Under the pieces are notes generated by a model. It saw only the letters and a program-made list of their open reading frames with translations. It searched no databases and had not been told where the DNA came from. Both the position numbers and the translations under genes were made by a program. A stretch of DNA of 64,000 nt, from NCBI GenBank assembly GCA_030762895.1, contig CM061068.1, positions 79,695,228 to 79,759,227 on the forward strand, in the 5' to 3' direction. This document shows positions 10,239 to 21,220 of this stretch, piece after piece (position 1 is the stretch's first letter; the number at the start of each line of letters is the position of its first letter). This DNA comes from Sophora flavescens (lineage: Eukaryota > Streptophyta > Magnoliopsida > Fabales > Fabaceae).

Positions 10239-11600
10239 TTATTTCTTCAGTATTTGTTCCATCAATTGATTGGAAACAGTAATCATACCCAAACAAAGCT
10301 TTCCTGACGACGTCTTAACTGTTAACCTCATATCTCGGAATTGTTCCAACAAGTCTTGTTCCTTAACCATCATCGTAGATGCATGCATAGACTTTCTACT
10401 CAAGGCATCCGCTACTACGTTTGCTTTCCCAGGATGATACTGCAGTTGAAAATCGTAATCCTTCAAAAATTCCAACAAGTATCTTTGCCGCATGTTGACC
10501 TCTTTCTAATCGAAAAGGTATTTTAAACTTTTATGATCATTGAGAACATTAAACGTTGATCCATACAGATAATGTCTCCAGATCTTTAACGCAAAAACCA
10601 TCGCTGCTAACTCCAAGTCATGAGTAGGGTAATTCCTCTCGTGAATCTTCAATTGCTTTGAAGCATAAGCTACGATTTTCTAGTTTTGCATTAGTACACA
10701 ACCCAACCCTTGATGCGAAGCATCACAGTATACCTCGAAAGGTTCCTTAGGATCAGGTAACACTAACACAGGTGACGTAGTCAACCTTCTCTTTAACTCT
10801 TGAAAATTTCTTCACATGCTTCGGTCCATTTAAACGTTTTGTCCTTCCGAGTTAATTGGGTAAGAGGTCCTACTATTTTGGAAAATCCTTCAATAAATCT
10901 CTTATAGTATCCAACTAAACCCATGAAACTACTGATTTCTGTTATTGTCGTTGGTTTTTCTCATTGTAAAACAACTTCAACTTTTGACGGATCCACCGCG
11001 ATTCCTTCGTTCGATATAACGTGACCTAAAAATTGAACTTGGTCTAACCAAAATCACATTTTTCAGCTTTTGCGTATAATTGTTTCTCCTTTAAAAGTTG
11101 AAGAACCACACTGAGATGTTCAGCATGCTTTTCTTCACTAGGAGAATAAATTAAAATGTCGTCTATAAAAACAACAACAAACTGATCTAGATAAGGACGA
11201 AAAATCCTATTCATGTAATCCATGAATATAGCAGGAGCATTTGTCACTCCGGACGGCATCACAAGATACTCATAATGCCCATAGCGTGTTCGAAACGCTG
11301 TTTTCGGGATATCCTCTTCCTTTACACGAATCTGATGATAACCCGATCGCAAGTCTATCTTTGAGAAAACCGCTGCTCCATGTAACCGATCCATTAAGTC
11401 ATCTATCCTCGGAAGCGGATACTTGTTCTTGATCGTCACTTTGTTCAACTGACAGAAATCCACACATAAACGAGAAGTCCTGTCTTTCTTCCGTACCAGT
11501 AAAACTGGAGCTCCCCACGGAGACACACTGGGTCTAATGAATTTTTTCCTCATTAGTTCCACTTCAAGCCCTCTAGCTCGGATGGCGACATACGATATGG
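10239..11600 (-). pseudogene. Gypsy reverse transcriptase and RNase H
   Basis: The 172-codon stretch 11562-11044 holds the RT: RKKFIRPSVSPWGAPVLLV, the KIDLRSGYHQIRV palm segment and the FIDDILIYS catalytic box (about 11150-11190). The frame then shifts at about 11050, where one T appears to be missing after KCDF. RNase H follows on degenerate frames, ending in 10493-10239 with YHPGKANVVADALSRK, the conserved C-terminal RNase H segment. These enzymes copy the element RNA into DNA. Several more stops lie between 10500 and 11040. Confidence 0.88.
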
Positions 11601-11921
11601 TGCCATAGATATTGGTCTAGTGCCCGGTACCAGATCAATCGTGAACTCTATGTCCCGAACAGGCGGTAGTCCAAGTACATCTTCAGGAAAAACTTCCAGA
11701 AACTCATTGACAACAGGTATGGACTGTAAGTCTAACTCATTCTTAACGTCTCAGGAAAATAATAACATGTATCCTTGAGCTCCCTCTTTCAAAGAAGCTT
11801 TTACTTGATTAGCAGACAAAAATCCAGAAATCTCATCCTTAGGAAAAATTAAGGTTTTATGGGCACAGACTATAAGAATATGGTTAGAAGATAACCAATC
11901 CATGCCTAAAATTACATCTAA

Positions 11922-13349
11922 CTATATTAAAGGCAAACAGATCAGATCAACAAGAAAATGTCTATCCTGAATAATAATAGGACAGTTCAAGCATATAGTA
12001 TTGACAGTAACTGGCTTAGCAGTTGGAGTTGAAACAATAAGATCATATGGTAACGAAGAAACATGTAATTTCAACAATTTCACACAATCCATCGAAATAA
12101 ATGAATGCGTCGCACCTGAATCGTAAAGTACAGTTAAAAGATTACCGTGGATGTCGCAATCACCTTGTACGAGATCCTCGGAGTTCGATGCTTCAGCGCC
12201 ACTCAGAGTGTAAACTCTCCTCTTCGTCGTCGGTTTATTGGTTCTGGTGTTGCTGACAGCAAATTCACGCTTTGGTACCGTGCAATCTCTAGCAAAGTGT
12301 CCCCAACGGTTGCAGTTAAAACATTTGATTCCCACTACTGGACAGTTATCCGCCATGTGACTTTGATCCACACACTTATAGCATCTCCTAACTTAGCCTT
12401 GATTTTGATTCTTTTGGCCTCCATTCCCTATTGCAGTAGCATTCGAACGGTTTTGTTGCTGATTCTGGTTCTGGTTATTTCCTGGTGGTCGGAAATAAGG
12501 CTTCCTCTGGTCCTGCTTCCCTTTCTGACTCTGGTTCTGATTCTGATACTGGTTCTTGGATCGAGAAGGTCCTCCAGTATTCCCTCTGTTGTCTCTTCCC
12601 TTTCTCATCAGTTCTATCTTTCTTCTCATCTCAACTTGAGCTTGAAAATTCCTGAGCTGCAGTGGTAGTACAGATTCCTTGATCTTGAACCTCAGACCAG
12701 CTTCGAACCTCTCACATTTCCAGCTTTCGTTTAGTTTAGCTTGGAAGAAACAGAAATACTTAGCAAGCGATTCGAACTTCGCCGCATATTCCCCCACTGT
12801 CAAATCCCTTTGATACAATCTCAAAAATTCTTGTTCTTTCTCAATTCGAACACTTTATGGAAAATACTTGTTCAGGAATGCGGTTTTAAACACATTCCAA
12901 GTAATTTCCTGATGATCAGCTTCCAGTAACTGTCGAGCACCTCTCCACTAGTACTCCGCATCTCCAATCAATAGGAACACATCATAGGTAACCCTAACCT
13001 CTGCAGGAGTAGCCACCAACTCAAAGATTTTCTCCATCTCTTGAATCCAAATATCAGCTTTCTCATGGTCAACATCTACACCGAACTATGAAGGATTTTG
13101 GCTTCGAAACGCAATCAAAGCCTTGCCATCCACAGCTTGCAGATTCTGGGCATTCATGGATGCAGTTTGATTTGCAATTGCAACTGCCATGTTTTCCATT
13201 GCCTGTGCCGCATAGTCCACCCCTTCCTCATAATCTTCATTCATGTTACCACGACCGCTAACACGACCGCCTCTATGGCCTCTTCCACGTCCACGTCCAG
13301 CTTCTGGTTCAATAATTGGTTCCATAACTGACCTGCAAACCACAATCAA
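11922..13349 (-). pseudogene. Gypsy gag and protease
   Basis: The gag starts about 145 bp inside the primer site with a glycine/arginine-rich N-terminus (GRGRGRGHRGG) in 13349-13086. A middle part at 12824-12393 contains LTVGEYAAKFESLAKYF, the retrotransposon gag core, and a Gln/Asn-rich linker. 12371-11922 carries a CX2CX4HX4C zinc knuckle (CFNCNRWGHFARDC) and the protease active site LYDSGATHSFIS at about 12122-12090. The gag would form the particle and bind RNA. Stops or shifts separate the three stretches, and the protease frame ends early at 11922. Confidence 0.87.
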
Positions 13350-13493
13350 TTAGACCAAAACCAGAAACTGAAACTAAACTTGCTCGTTACCACACATTAC
13401 TTCTAAGAAGTAATTTCAAACAAATCTTAATTAGAGAACACACAACATCAAAACAACAGACCTATTTCCCAACATTCCCGAAAGACTCGACCA

Positions 13494-13505
13494 ACTCTGA
13501 TACCA
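13494..13505 (-). promoter_or_regulatory. Primer-binding site
   Basis: Read on the minus strand, TGGTATCAGAGT matches 11 of 12 bases of the initiator-tRNA-Met site. It lies four bases inside the LTR end at 13510, the normal arrangement for a minus-strand element. Confidence 0.85.
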
Positions 13506-13694
13506 CAAATGCGACACCCCTTCTTGGGTCATCACACAGTAACACGTTGTGGAAAATAAAGTTCAATTATGTTGGTTACTTTCAGAAAATAAAGTTTTCT
13601 AACACTTTGCTCAATATAAAAAATGGTGATAATTTTTTTTCCTTTTTTTGTTAACTTGACAACATACGACAACATAAGTATCACACCAGATATG

Positions 13695-13698
<4 letters not shown>

Positions 13699-13755
<57 letters not shown>
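13699..13755. repeat. (TA)n microsatellite
   Basis: An uninterrupted TA run of about 57 bases inside the LTR. Confidence 0.95.
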
Positions 13756-13757
<2 letters not shown>

Positions 13758-13963
13758 TATGCATCATCAGTTTTGTACAAGGTATAAACTATATAGGGCG
13801 TTTATCAGAACAGGCCATTCTCAAAGCTAAGAAAAGAAATATAAACATAAAGACACGTAGTGAAACGTCTATGGCCATATAACAAAAATCATGGCTCTCA
13901 GTAGCCAGAAAGACTGACGCAATCACTACCCCAAAATGAAAACTACATACAGCTGGTCACAGA

Positions 13964-14449
13964 CTAATGATACCCATTGAGAAGACCAGGGTCAACCCCA
14001 CTCCCCACTGATGAGTCGGGAGAAGACACGGCAACACCCTCATATGGTGAATCATCATCATCGTCCAGAGGAATGTACTCAAGTACATCCTCCACGTACT
14101 TCTTCGGATCCTCCTCCTCGAGGTCAATAACCATCTCCTCAGGGTCCATCACAATCTCCTCTGGAGCTGGCATAGGTACTGCCTCAGCTAAGGGCTGAGC
14201 CTCAAGCTGTCCATGGTCGACCAAATTCTACATAAGTAGCCACATAGAAGGTAGAGATACCTCGATCGTCTCCATCACTTTGTGCTTTCTCTGGGGCCCT
14301 GTCTTTATCGTGCCCTCTATCGTATGTACATGCCCGGTGTAACGAATGACATGGGCTCCCGGGTGGATCACCCACGCGTTTATATTATCAGTGTCCTCAA
14401 AATGGAGGCTGCGAACCCCCGTATGCGCCAACGGCATTGTCGGATCCAT
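13964..14449 (-). pseudogene. LTR-encoded acidic protein ORF (one stop)
   Basis: A single frame of about 160 codons runs from an ATG at 14449 (MDPTMPLAHTGVRSLHFED) to 13964, broken only by a TAG at 14228-14230. The N-terminal half is mixed and includes GAHVIRYTGHVHTIEG and SLPSMWLL. The C-terminal half is strongly acidic (EEIVMDPEEMVIDLEEEDP, then PLDDDDDSPYEG) and ends DPGLLNGYH. It lies near the gag-proximal end of the 5' LTR, so it would be in the leader of the transcript. A homologous frame with the same order of segments exists at 39740-40320. Function unknown; I know of no named family that fits. This conservation argues for selection at some time, not a chance ORF. Confidence 0.5.
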
Positions 14450-17400
14450 CTAAACTCAGATAACAACACACCTATACAGAAAGGAGACCAACAATAAAAC
14501 ATGCAAAGGTGAGAACCAATATATGGATTTTAAAACGATAACCGCATGTACGACTCTCAATTACCATTTAACATGAATATTCAAAGATAAACAATATATA
14601 TTTATCAAAGGGTTTCATACCCAACAGTTGTAACCGTTTTAAAAACCATGGCACTTCAATACTCATCAACAAACTTTGATACCTAATCTCCGGAGCTCCA
14701 ACCAACAAATAAATGAGCTGATCAGGCTCTCATTGCCAAATAAGGCAGGATCAATGCCAGATATGACAAAGTACAAATAACCATTCCACAGTCCAAAACG
14801 AGGCAAAGTGGTGACTATGTATAGCACATGGTTTTCATGATCATATATCCATCAAGGCACGGTGATGCAAACTGCATGAATAATTGCCATCAAGCAATCA
14901 AGTCCTATGCAAAGGCACGTCTGCCCTGAAATGCATGTAAAATGTTTTGTTTCCATTGTTTTCTTTGTGTTCAATCTTTATGTGTCGGAGCTAAAAGTCT
15001 CACGACCAAATCACCATTTTAAACTTTCAAGTTTAATACCTCACGAAATCTAGACCGATGCACCAATCTTAGATACGTAGATTTTAGTGCACAAAAACCA
15101 ATACATCATTTATAGGACATCTAGTCCATAACTTCACCTTTCGGACCCCGGGCCCATATCATCGAACACTAGACCCAACGTCTCGGTTGCTAGGTTCATT
15201 TAAACCATTTTCGTTATGTGAAATACAAAACAAAACCAAAGTTTCCTCAACTTATCCAAGTTGACGGAAATAACTTGTTGTTTACCGAAAATCCTTTTAC
15301 GTTGGAAATTCGTTTTGTAAACGTGTCAAAAATCCTTTAAAACTCATTTTGTTCAAAACTCTGTAATTTGAACTTGGAAACCTCATTTGAGACAAATTCT
15401 CAGTATTACTCAATATTACCCTTTTCAAGATTACTTTCATAAATATTGACGGGATTGTCCGTCGTCTGCCATTTTAAAACATTTTCAGGTCAAAATATGA
15501 CTGTGTCGTAAAACAATTTTTCCAACGTTGTAATAAAATTATTTTTGAAACTTTTTATTTTAAAACATCATTTTCTAATATTTAGAAATTCCTTAAGTGA
15601 AAATTAGCAGTGCTAAAATATTTTCACGGTTACGTCCTCACTATGACTCTTAAAACTCTCTTTCGCTATTAAATCATTAAAATAATATTTTTTTCCACTT
15701 TTTGCCATTTTTCATCAAATAAATAATTAAGTAATATTATATTACTATTTCCACCACATTAAACTCATTAATCCATAAAAAAAAGCTTTTAAATGCTTTT
15801 AACCTCGTATTTAATTAAGCTCTGACCACTGTCAGGATTTCAAATCCACAATCCACATCAACAATAATATCATGTCAACAATATAACAATTAGCAATTAA
15901 AGACATGCCGCATAATACAACAAATAATTAAATGCAGATAATTCAAATAATTAACAGCAAATAATTACTAAGCAAATAATGCTAACTACGTAAAAATTAC
16001 ATACACCCAATAATTAATACAAACAACAACAATTACATATGGCTACCGGAAAAAACCCTCAGGTAATCCCCTTACCTGAAAACAACGTTTTTCTGCCAAG
16101 TGACTCGCCAGAAATCCAAGTAGTGCCGATAACGTGCGTACACGATAACCTAACTTATCTTTCACTAAACATAACAACCAATTAACAAACAAAAAACTTA
16201 ATCAAACCTATAATCCTATATGTTAGTTTTGTCCTAGGGCTGATTTTGGGGTTAGAAATCTCTAAAATTTCTAAACTCTTGAATTAGTGATTCATAATCA
16301 CTTAAAACCCTAAATAAAGGATCATGGTACAAAGATTGAAATTAAATCTTCCAATCCTCCAACAATTAAATTTCGGCCATGACAAATAAAATGGATCAAA
16401 GACCTTGATTTCATTCAAACAACAGGATCCAATACCTATATAACTTATAAGATTGAATTATGTAAAGAAAATGAACAAAATCCACCTCCCCCCCCAAAAC
16501 AAATACCTAGGTTCGGCCTCTTTAGGTTAAATAGGTTAGAAAATTTTGTTTGATGCAAGCTCATAGATCTAGAATATAGGGATGATAATAGGATGATAGA
16601 AATTGGTTTCATGCTCATTGGATTTTGCTATGATTTGCTATGAATTTTTGAATCTAGAAACCCTAATATGCATCATATTGATAAAGACTTCAAAACAACA
16701 AAGTAATTGAAGAACATGATGCTAAATAAGGGAGATGAGCATGGTTTACCTCTTGGAATCAAAAAATTGACAAGAAATCTCCAACTTCCTTCACAAATCA
16801 AGCCTGTGTATCTTAGAGTTTTAATGGTGGAAATGAACAAAGGTTGAAGAAGATGATGACTTTGGCCTTTTATAGAAGTGAGGAGGGCCTCTTGGGTTGG
16901 TTTGGGCCGTGGGGATTGAAGGGTATTAGGGTCCAAAGTGCAAATTTTCAAGGGCAAAATGGTAATCTTGTACAATGGCAAAATTGCGATTAAAACAAAC
17001 ATAAAGGCTAAACTTGTCATTTCCTCTAAAAAGCCATCATGACCAAGAGTAGTCATCTTATGACTCACCATGACTGGACATGTCCTTTATCCATTAACGG
17101 GTCCCGCAAATTTCGTTTTCAGCTCCGTCGTTCACCCTATTTCGTATAACGCCCGCATAATATATATTATTTCACTTTTAAAGTGAAAAATTTTAAAATA
17201 GCCAAATAAGTTGGAAACTTCATAAAATCCTTAAGTTTTTCGTTCACGGGTCAAAATTAGGTCATTTGAGCAGTAAAATTCTTACTGTCATTAAATCGCA
17301 GACCGGGTTTCGTCTAAATTTTTGACCCAAGATTTAATCGTAGCTCTCTACGGTAAAGTAGAGTATGAATATGACCTTGGTTTATTCAAAATCATTTTCT

Positions 17401-17482
17401 AGGTTTTAAAATAAAAATATAAACATTGCTGTTTATTTTACCGATATAAAATAGTAAACAGTGAAAAAAATCGGGTGTTACA

Positions 17483-17726
17483 GCTACACCTTTGTCGTAT
17501 AGCACGGATTATTGAGTGTTCATCCAACCCCTTTATGTAAGAAATCCAATTACTAAATAAAATTATTTTTTCTCTAAATTATTCTGTCGAATTACTTTAT
17601 TCAAGAACAAAAGAAGTAAACAACGGAAGCAGAAGTGGGCAGAAACATATAATCTTCAAAAAATCAAAGATTAGGTATGATTACTAAGTCACTCTTTTTA
17701 AGACTAGAGCTTATTCGAGTAAAATA
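17483..17726 (+). other. Leader upstream of the caulimovirid movement-protein remnant
   Basis: AT-rich with no ORF, this stretch lies between the LTR end and the movement-protein start. It may be viral intergenic sequence. No polyadenylation or primer site could be recognised. Confidence 0.3.
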
Positions 17727-18654
17727 ATGTCTGAAATAGAAAAAATTGAAACCAGTAAAATAGAGCATTTACAAATTACTGAAGATGATGGAAATTATGA
17801 AGGAAGTATCTTAATTAATCCAAAATTATTTAGAAAAATACAGAAAGAAGACCTAGATCTAGTAGAAAATGCAAATATGATAGGAAAGAAAGAAGGATTT
17901 ATGAATATACTAAGAAAGTTCAATAAAAAAGAAAACATAATCTATTATGGAAAAATAATGAATGAGTCACCTATAGATATATCAGAAACTCAAGGAAATA
18001 CATGTATTCAGTTAATAAGTAAAGAAAAAAATTTCAGAATTAAAGAGAAATTTAAAAAACCAAGAACATAGAAGGAAATTAGGATATATCCATATAGGAG
18101 CAGTACAAGTTTTAATCAAAGCAACTTTCCAAGAATGAATAAATTCACCAATTGAATTAGTTCTAAAAGATAATAGAATAAATGATCCAAAAGATAAGAT
18201 ACTAGGAGTAATAGAAGGAAATCTAGCCTATGTAAAATTAAAATTTGAAATCATACCAAATATAGGAATTCCATTAAATAATCAAAGACTAAATCAAGCA
18301 TTAAATCTCGAACATAAATTTTTGAGAGAAAATTTAATGAAACCAGGTGATAAAATATTTTCAATAACCTATTGTGTAAACTATGCATTAACAAACTCAC
18401 ACCATAGTATTACTTTCAGAAATAATGATCAAATAGATATTCCAAGATTACTTGAAGATATAGGAAAAATTTATCATCCAAGGAAAAATGAAATAACGGA
18501 ATTAGGAACATTAATAAATAAACCAAGAATACTTGAGATTGAATCAATTACAAGATCAATTATTCTTCCAGAAAGAACTAATGAAGAAAATGACATTATT
18601 AAATTAACGAATCAAGTAAAAGATCTATCCTTATTTATAAAAAATAAAATATGA
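17727..18654 (+). pseudogene. Caulimovirid 30K-superfamily movement protein remnant
   Basis: The N-terminal 114 codons are open (17727-18071). The middle continues in another frame with a stop, showing IGAVQVLIKA and SPIELVLKD. The last 110 codons are open (18322-18654), including KPGDKIFSITYCVNYALTNS and NSHHSITF, strongly conserved in caulimovirid movement proteins, and a C-terminal coiled-coil-like tail. The protein would build tubules through plasmodesmata for cell-to-cell spread. A frameshift near 18060 and an in-frame stop near 18139 break it. Ends are otherwise as expected for an about 310-codon gene. Confidence 0.85.
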
Positions 18655-18989
18655 GTAAAAGAGAAGAATTAGAACGACTACTTAAAGAATTTAATTCAAA
18701 CAAAGAAAGAACGAAATCAGACATTAAGGATTTAAAAGGAGTTTTAAGTTATTATCTTAAAACTGATCCAGAAAATAGAGATAGGAAATTAATTGAAAAA
18801 CAAATTATAAAAAAGGAAGATGAATTAACTAAATTGGAAAATTATGAAAGAAAAATGAAGAAACATTTTAAAGAAGGAATGGAGCGCATAAGGAATAAAT
18901 GGGGACTTAAGCCCTCAAGTTCCTCGTCAAAACCAACTAATTATTTTAGAATAAAGGTTCCACCTTTTGAAGATAGTGATAGTGATTAA
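18651..18989 (+). CDS. Coiled-coil ORF, virion-associated-protein-like (caulimovirid)
   Basis: This intact 112-codon ORF starts in an ATGA overlap with the movement-protein stop, a usual caulimovirid arrangement that fixes its start. Residues 1-80 are almost all charged helix with heptad-like Leu/Ile spacing (EELERLLKEFN, KLIEKQIIKKEDELTKLE). Residues 90-112 are a Ser-rich linker and an acidic end (FEDSDSD) preceded by NYFRIKVPPF. A coiled coil followed by a short C-terminal tail fits the virion-associated or transmission-factor position in the viral order, but I cannot tell which. Surprisingly unbroken for a decayed locus. Confidence 0.55.
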   Translation: MSKREELERLLKEFNSNKERTKSDIKDLKGVLSYYLKTDPENRDRKLIEKQIIKKEDELTKLENYERKMKKHFKEGMERIRNKWGLKPSSSSSKPTNYFRIKVPPFEDSDSD

Positions 18990-18996
18990 AATAGAA

Positions 18997-19128
18997 ATGG
19001 ATTTTGATGAACAAACATATAAGGAAATAATAAGTGTGTTACAATTATACCTTCCAATTGATTGTAAGCAAATTATAATAAAAAAAGATAAAAGAATAAT
19101 ATATGCAGGAAAAACTTTATTTACATAA
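18997..19128 (+). CDS. Small ORF A of the caulimovirid cassette (43 aa)
   Basis: It begins eight bases after the coiled-coil ORF stop. It starts MDFDEQTYKEII and contains CKQIIIKK and AGKTLFT at its end. It resembles small ORF C (19222-19365) in layout: an acidic start, KQIII in the middle and KTLF near the end. Function unknown. It is too short to assign to any family. The close spacing and the similarity to ORF C are the evidence that it is real. Confidence 0.4.
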   Translation: MDFDEQTYKEIISVLQLYLPIDCKQIIIKKDKRIIYAGKTLFT

Positions 19129-19222
19129 CATAGATATTAATATTGAATTTGAATATTTAAAAGAAATGAAATTTATAGAAGAACAAATATATTCTGATGA
19201 TGAATACTGGTATACAAAATAA
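19103..19222 (+). CDS. Small ORF B of the caulimovirid cassette (39 aa)
   Basis: It overlaps the end of ORF A by 26 bases in another frame and ends TAATG, so its stop shares a base with the start of ORF C. It is acidic (EFEYLKEMKFIEEQIY) and ends in SDDEYWYTK. Function unknown. The shared stop-start is typical of reinitiating polycistronic plant-virus RNAs. Confidence 0.35.
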   Translation: MQEKLYLHNIDINIEFEYLKEMKFIEEQIYSDDEYWYTK

Positions 19223-19365
19223 TGGATAGAGAAATATTAAGTATACTAAATATGAAGTTATCAAAAGACTATAAACAAATAATAATTAATAAACTGAGAT
19301 ATCAATATTGGCAAAAAAAAACTTTATTTAAACTAGATACAACGAATAATCCAACTAATATATAA
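19222..19365 (+). CDS. Small ORF C of the caulimovirid cassette (47 aa)
   Basis: Its ATG overlaps the stop of ORF B (TAATG at 19220-19224). It starts MDREILSILNM, contains DYKQIIINK, and then KKTLFKLD. This mirrors ORF A, so A and C look like tandem duplicates with ORF B between them. A further open stretch (ECEWLYRELSEIDESIN) follows to the TA repeat and resembles neither. Function unknown. Confidence 0.35.
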   Translation: MDREILSILNMKLSKDYKQIIINKLRYQYWQKKTLFKLDTTNNPTNI

Positions 19366-19430
19366 AAAAAAGAAGAATGTGAATGGTTATACAGAGAATT
19401 ATCAGAAATAGATGAATCTATAAACTCACT

Positions 19431-19451
19431 TATATATATATATATATATAA
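19431..19451. repeat. (TA)n microsatellite
   Basis: A 21-base TA run at the right edge of the viral fragment. Confidence 0.9.
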
Positions 19452-20450
19452 TAAAAAACAACGGTATCAAACCCGTCAAATTTGTAAGGTACCGTGGCAG
19501 TCCCATATTATTATAAGGATGCTGAAGAATTCGCCAAAAGAAATTTTGTTGTCTATCATATCAAAAAAAGAAAAGAAAAGAAATTTTGTTGTCTATTTTG
19601 ATGCATGTTTTACATACATGTCTCTTGACACATGGATCAGCATCTTGAGCAGATGTCCGTCTAGCCACCAATTTCATGTCATCACTATTTTTGGAGGATG
19701 TCAACTTTAGATTAATGTGCTGAGTTTTCGCACTAGACTAGTAATTTGAAATTTTAAACTCATGTTATTTTGTCAGTGATTGAAATTTCACCAACTAATT
19801 GGCATTAATCTCCCTTTATTAAATGCCATTTTGATTGGACCTCTAAAATTCTTTAAATCCCATAAATGAACTTTCCAGTGATGACAGCTCATAATTATTT
19901 TCATTGGCTATTTTTTTTCTTCATACTAATAAAGATTTCACAAGGATAATAATAGAGAGAGCTCTCTGCTTGGTGATCTTATGTATTTTCATCATCGAAT
20001 AATTGGCATTAATTTGCCTTTTTAGTTGACATTTTTTGGCAGCTTTTAAATTCTTTAAATAATCATAATTTATCATTTATTAATTGCTTCCTTTTATTTC
20101 TCCTGAATGAATGTTACAAATTTATATTCAAACATACTCCCTCATGTTCATGTTATAAGCAAAAAATTAATGTAACACACATATTAAGATGGTTAGTTAA
20201 TTTCATTTAATTTAGCTAAAAAATTAGTTTGTTATCTAAATTATCCTTTTATGGTAATGAAAAGCTACTTGTGTTGTTGGGAATAGAATGAATTATTGGA
20301 AAACAAAATTTGTATTAAATGAATGGTATTTTAGGAACAATGTCATTAAATGAGTCATTGGAAAACAAAATTTGCTTATATATTATACCAAAAGTTTTGG
20401 GATCTTTTTGCTTATAATATGAACCAGAGGGAGTAACAAATATGTCTGCA
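19452..20450. other. AT-rich intergenic DNA
   Basis: There is no convincing gene. Two loosely similar segments (near 19797 and 20000, with ATTGGCATTAAT and CTTTAAAT) and another near 20680 suggest an old dispersed repeat. Nothing else is recognised. Confidence 0.4.
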
Positions 20451-20454
20451 AAGT

Positions 20455-20622
20455 TTTTTTTTATCGATAAAATTGTGGCAAGTGAGCAACCACTCTGCAC
20501 CGGGTCGACCAATTGAGAGCAAAGCGCTACCTCGTTTTATCGTTCTGTTCCAAATGATCGGATACACGACCACTTAATTAAACGAGATGCCGAACTACCA
20601 CGCCACCAACGTTGGGTAGTAT
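20455..20622 (-). mobile_element. Possible tRNA-derived SINE
   Basis: Read on the minus strand, the segment starts GTTGGTGGCGTGGTAGTTCGG, resembling the polymerase III A box. A weak B-box-like GGTCGTGTATCCG follows, and it ends in an A run. It matches the size of plant SINEs (about 170 bp). No target duplication was found. Confidence 0.35.
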
Positions 20623-20798
20623 GACTGCAACGTTAGATTGTGCTATAAGCTTAATGTTTTATATAAAGATTCCTAATAAGATAATTAGCATTGTTTTGCC
20701 TTTTTAAATTTCATTTTGATTGGCAAACTGGCAAACATTTTAAAACCGATAAACCGCAAAAGCTGAAAAATTAAACAGTTTTTAAATGTCTTTAACAA

Positions 20799-21186
20799 TT
20801 TATAAAGGTTAAATTTTTTTTTTTTATCATTTATCTCTATTTTAGGTTTCAAATTGGTCATTCTTTTTTCTTTTGTTTCAAAATGATCCCTTATTTTTCA
20901 AAATTATACCAATGTGATCCTTATTTTATTTTTTGTTTCAAATTGGTCCCTCATTTTGAAAAAGTTAAAACAATGTGGTCCATCTTTTCTTCCAAAATAG
21001 TCCCTCTTTTATTTTTTGGTTCTGAAATGATCCCTTATTTTATAAAATTTATATTAATTTGGTCCTCTTCGTTCCATATTTTAAATGAAAAAGATCATAT
21101 TAAAATTGAAACATAAAATAAAGATAAGGAACCAAGACATAATAAAAAATAAAAGAACGACCAAGTGTAATTTAGCCATTTATAAA
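20799..21186. mobile_element. MITE-like element with imperfect terminal inverted repeats
   Basis: The ends TTTATAAAGGTTAAATT (left) and, reverse-complemented, TTTATAAATGGCTAAATTAC (right) are inverted. The interior repeats TTTCAAAATGATCCCTTATT-like units five times, the style of short non-autonomous plant DNA transposons. It lies 35 bp before the gypsy LTR. Confidence 0.5.
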
Positions 21187-21220
21187 CTACCTCTCGAACT
21201 TTTTGAAACACATTAAAAGG

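Larger units (their letters stand above)
8221..17482 (-). mobile_element. Ty3/gypsy Tekay-type chromovirus, decayed
   Basis: This minus-strand element has a full 5' LTR (13510-17482), a primer-binding site (13494-13505), gag, protease, RT, RNase H, integrase and a chromodomain-like tail, then a 3' LTR cut after 583 bp (8221-8803). RT-RNase H-integrase order identifies Ty3/gypsy, and the tail after integrase indicates a chromovirus of the Tekay/Del kind. Each domain is readable but the polyprotein is spread over several frames. The missing part of the 3' LTR removes the left target duplication, so none can be tested. Confidence 0.9.
13510..17482 (-). repeat. 5' LTR of the Tekay-type element (about 4 kb)
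   Basis: Its plus-strand ends are TGCGACACCCC at 13510 and CGGGTGTTACA at 17482, the inverted-repeat ends typical of this group. It contains a TA microsatellite (13699-13755), a reading frame for an acidic protein (13964-14449, listed separately), the module GGCACGTCTGCC plus ATGCATGTAAAA (about 14926-14945) shared with the other gypsy LTRs in the window, and otherwise AT-rich non-coding sequence (14450-16900). The LTR promoter must lie toward the 17-kb side, but I cannot place its TATA box with confidence. Confidence 0.88.
17727..19440 (+). other. Endogenous caulimovirid fragment B (movement-protein region)
   Basis: The plus strand carries a 30K-type movement-protein remnant, a coiled-coil ORF starting in an ATGA overlap with its stop, and then tiny overlapping ORFs. 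Composition (Ile, Lys, Glu and Asn rich) matches fragment A. It ends in a TA microsatellite (19431-19451). In the viral genome this block would precede the coat gene, yet fragment A lies 14 kb away on the other strand. Confidence 0.78.

Noticed and set aside
12147..12668. 173-codon plus-strand frame
   Set aside because: Antisense of the gag zinc-knuckle and linker region; low-complexity Leu/Ile/Ser text with no domain.
13532..13780. 82-codon frame with an IYIYIY tract
   Set aside because: It is the translation of the TA microsatellite in the LTR.
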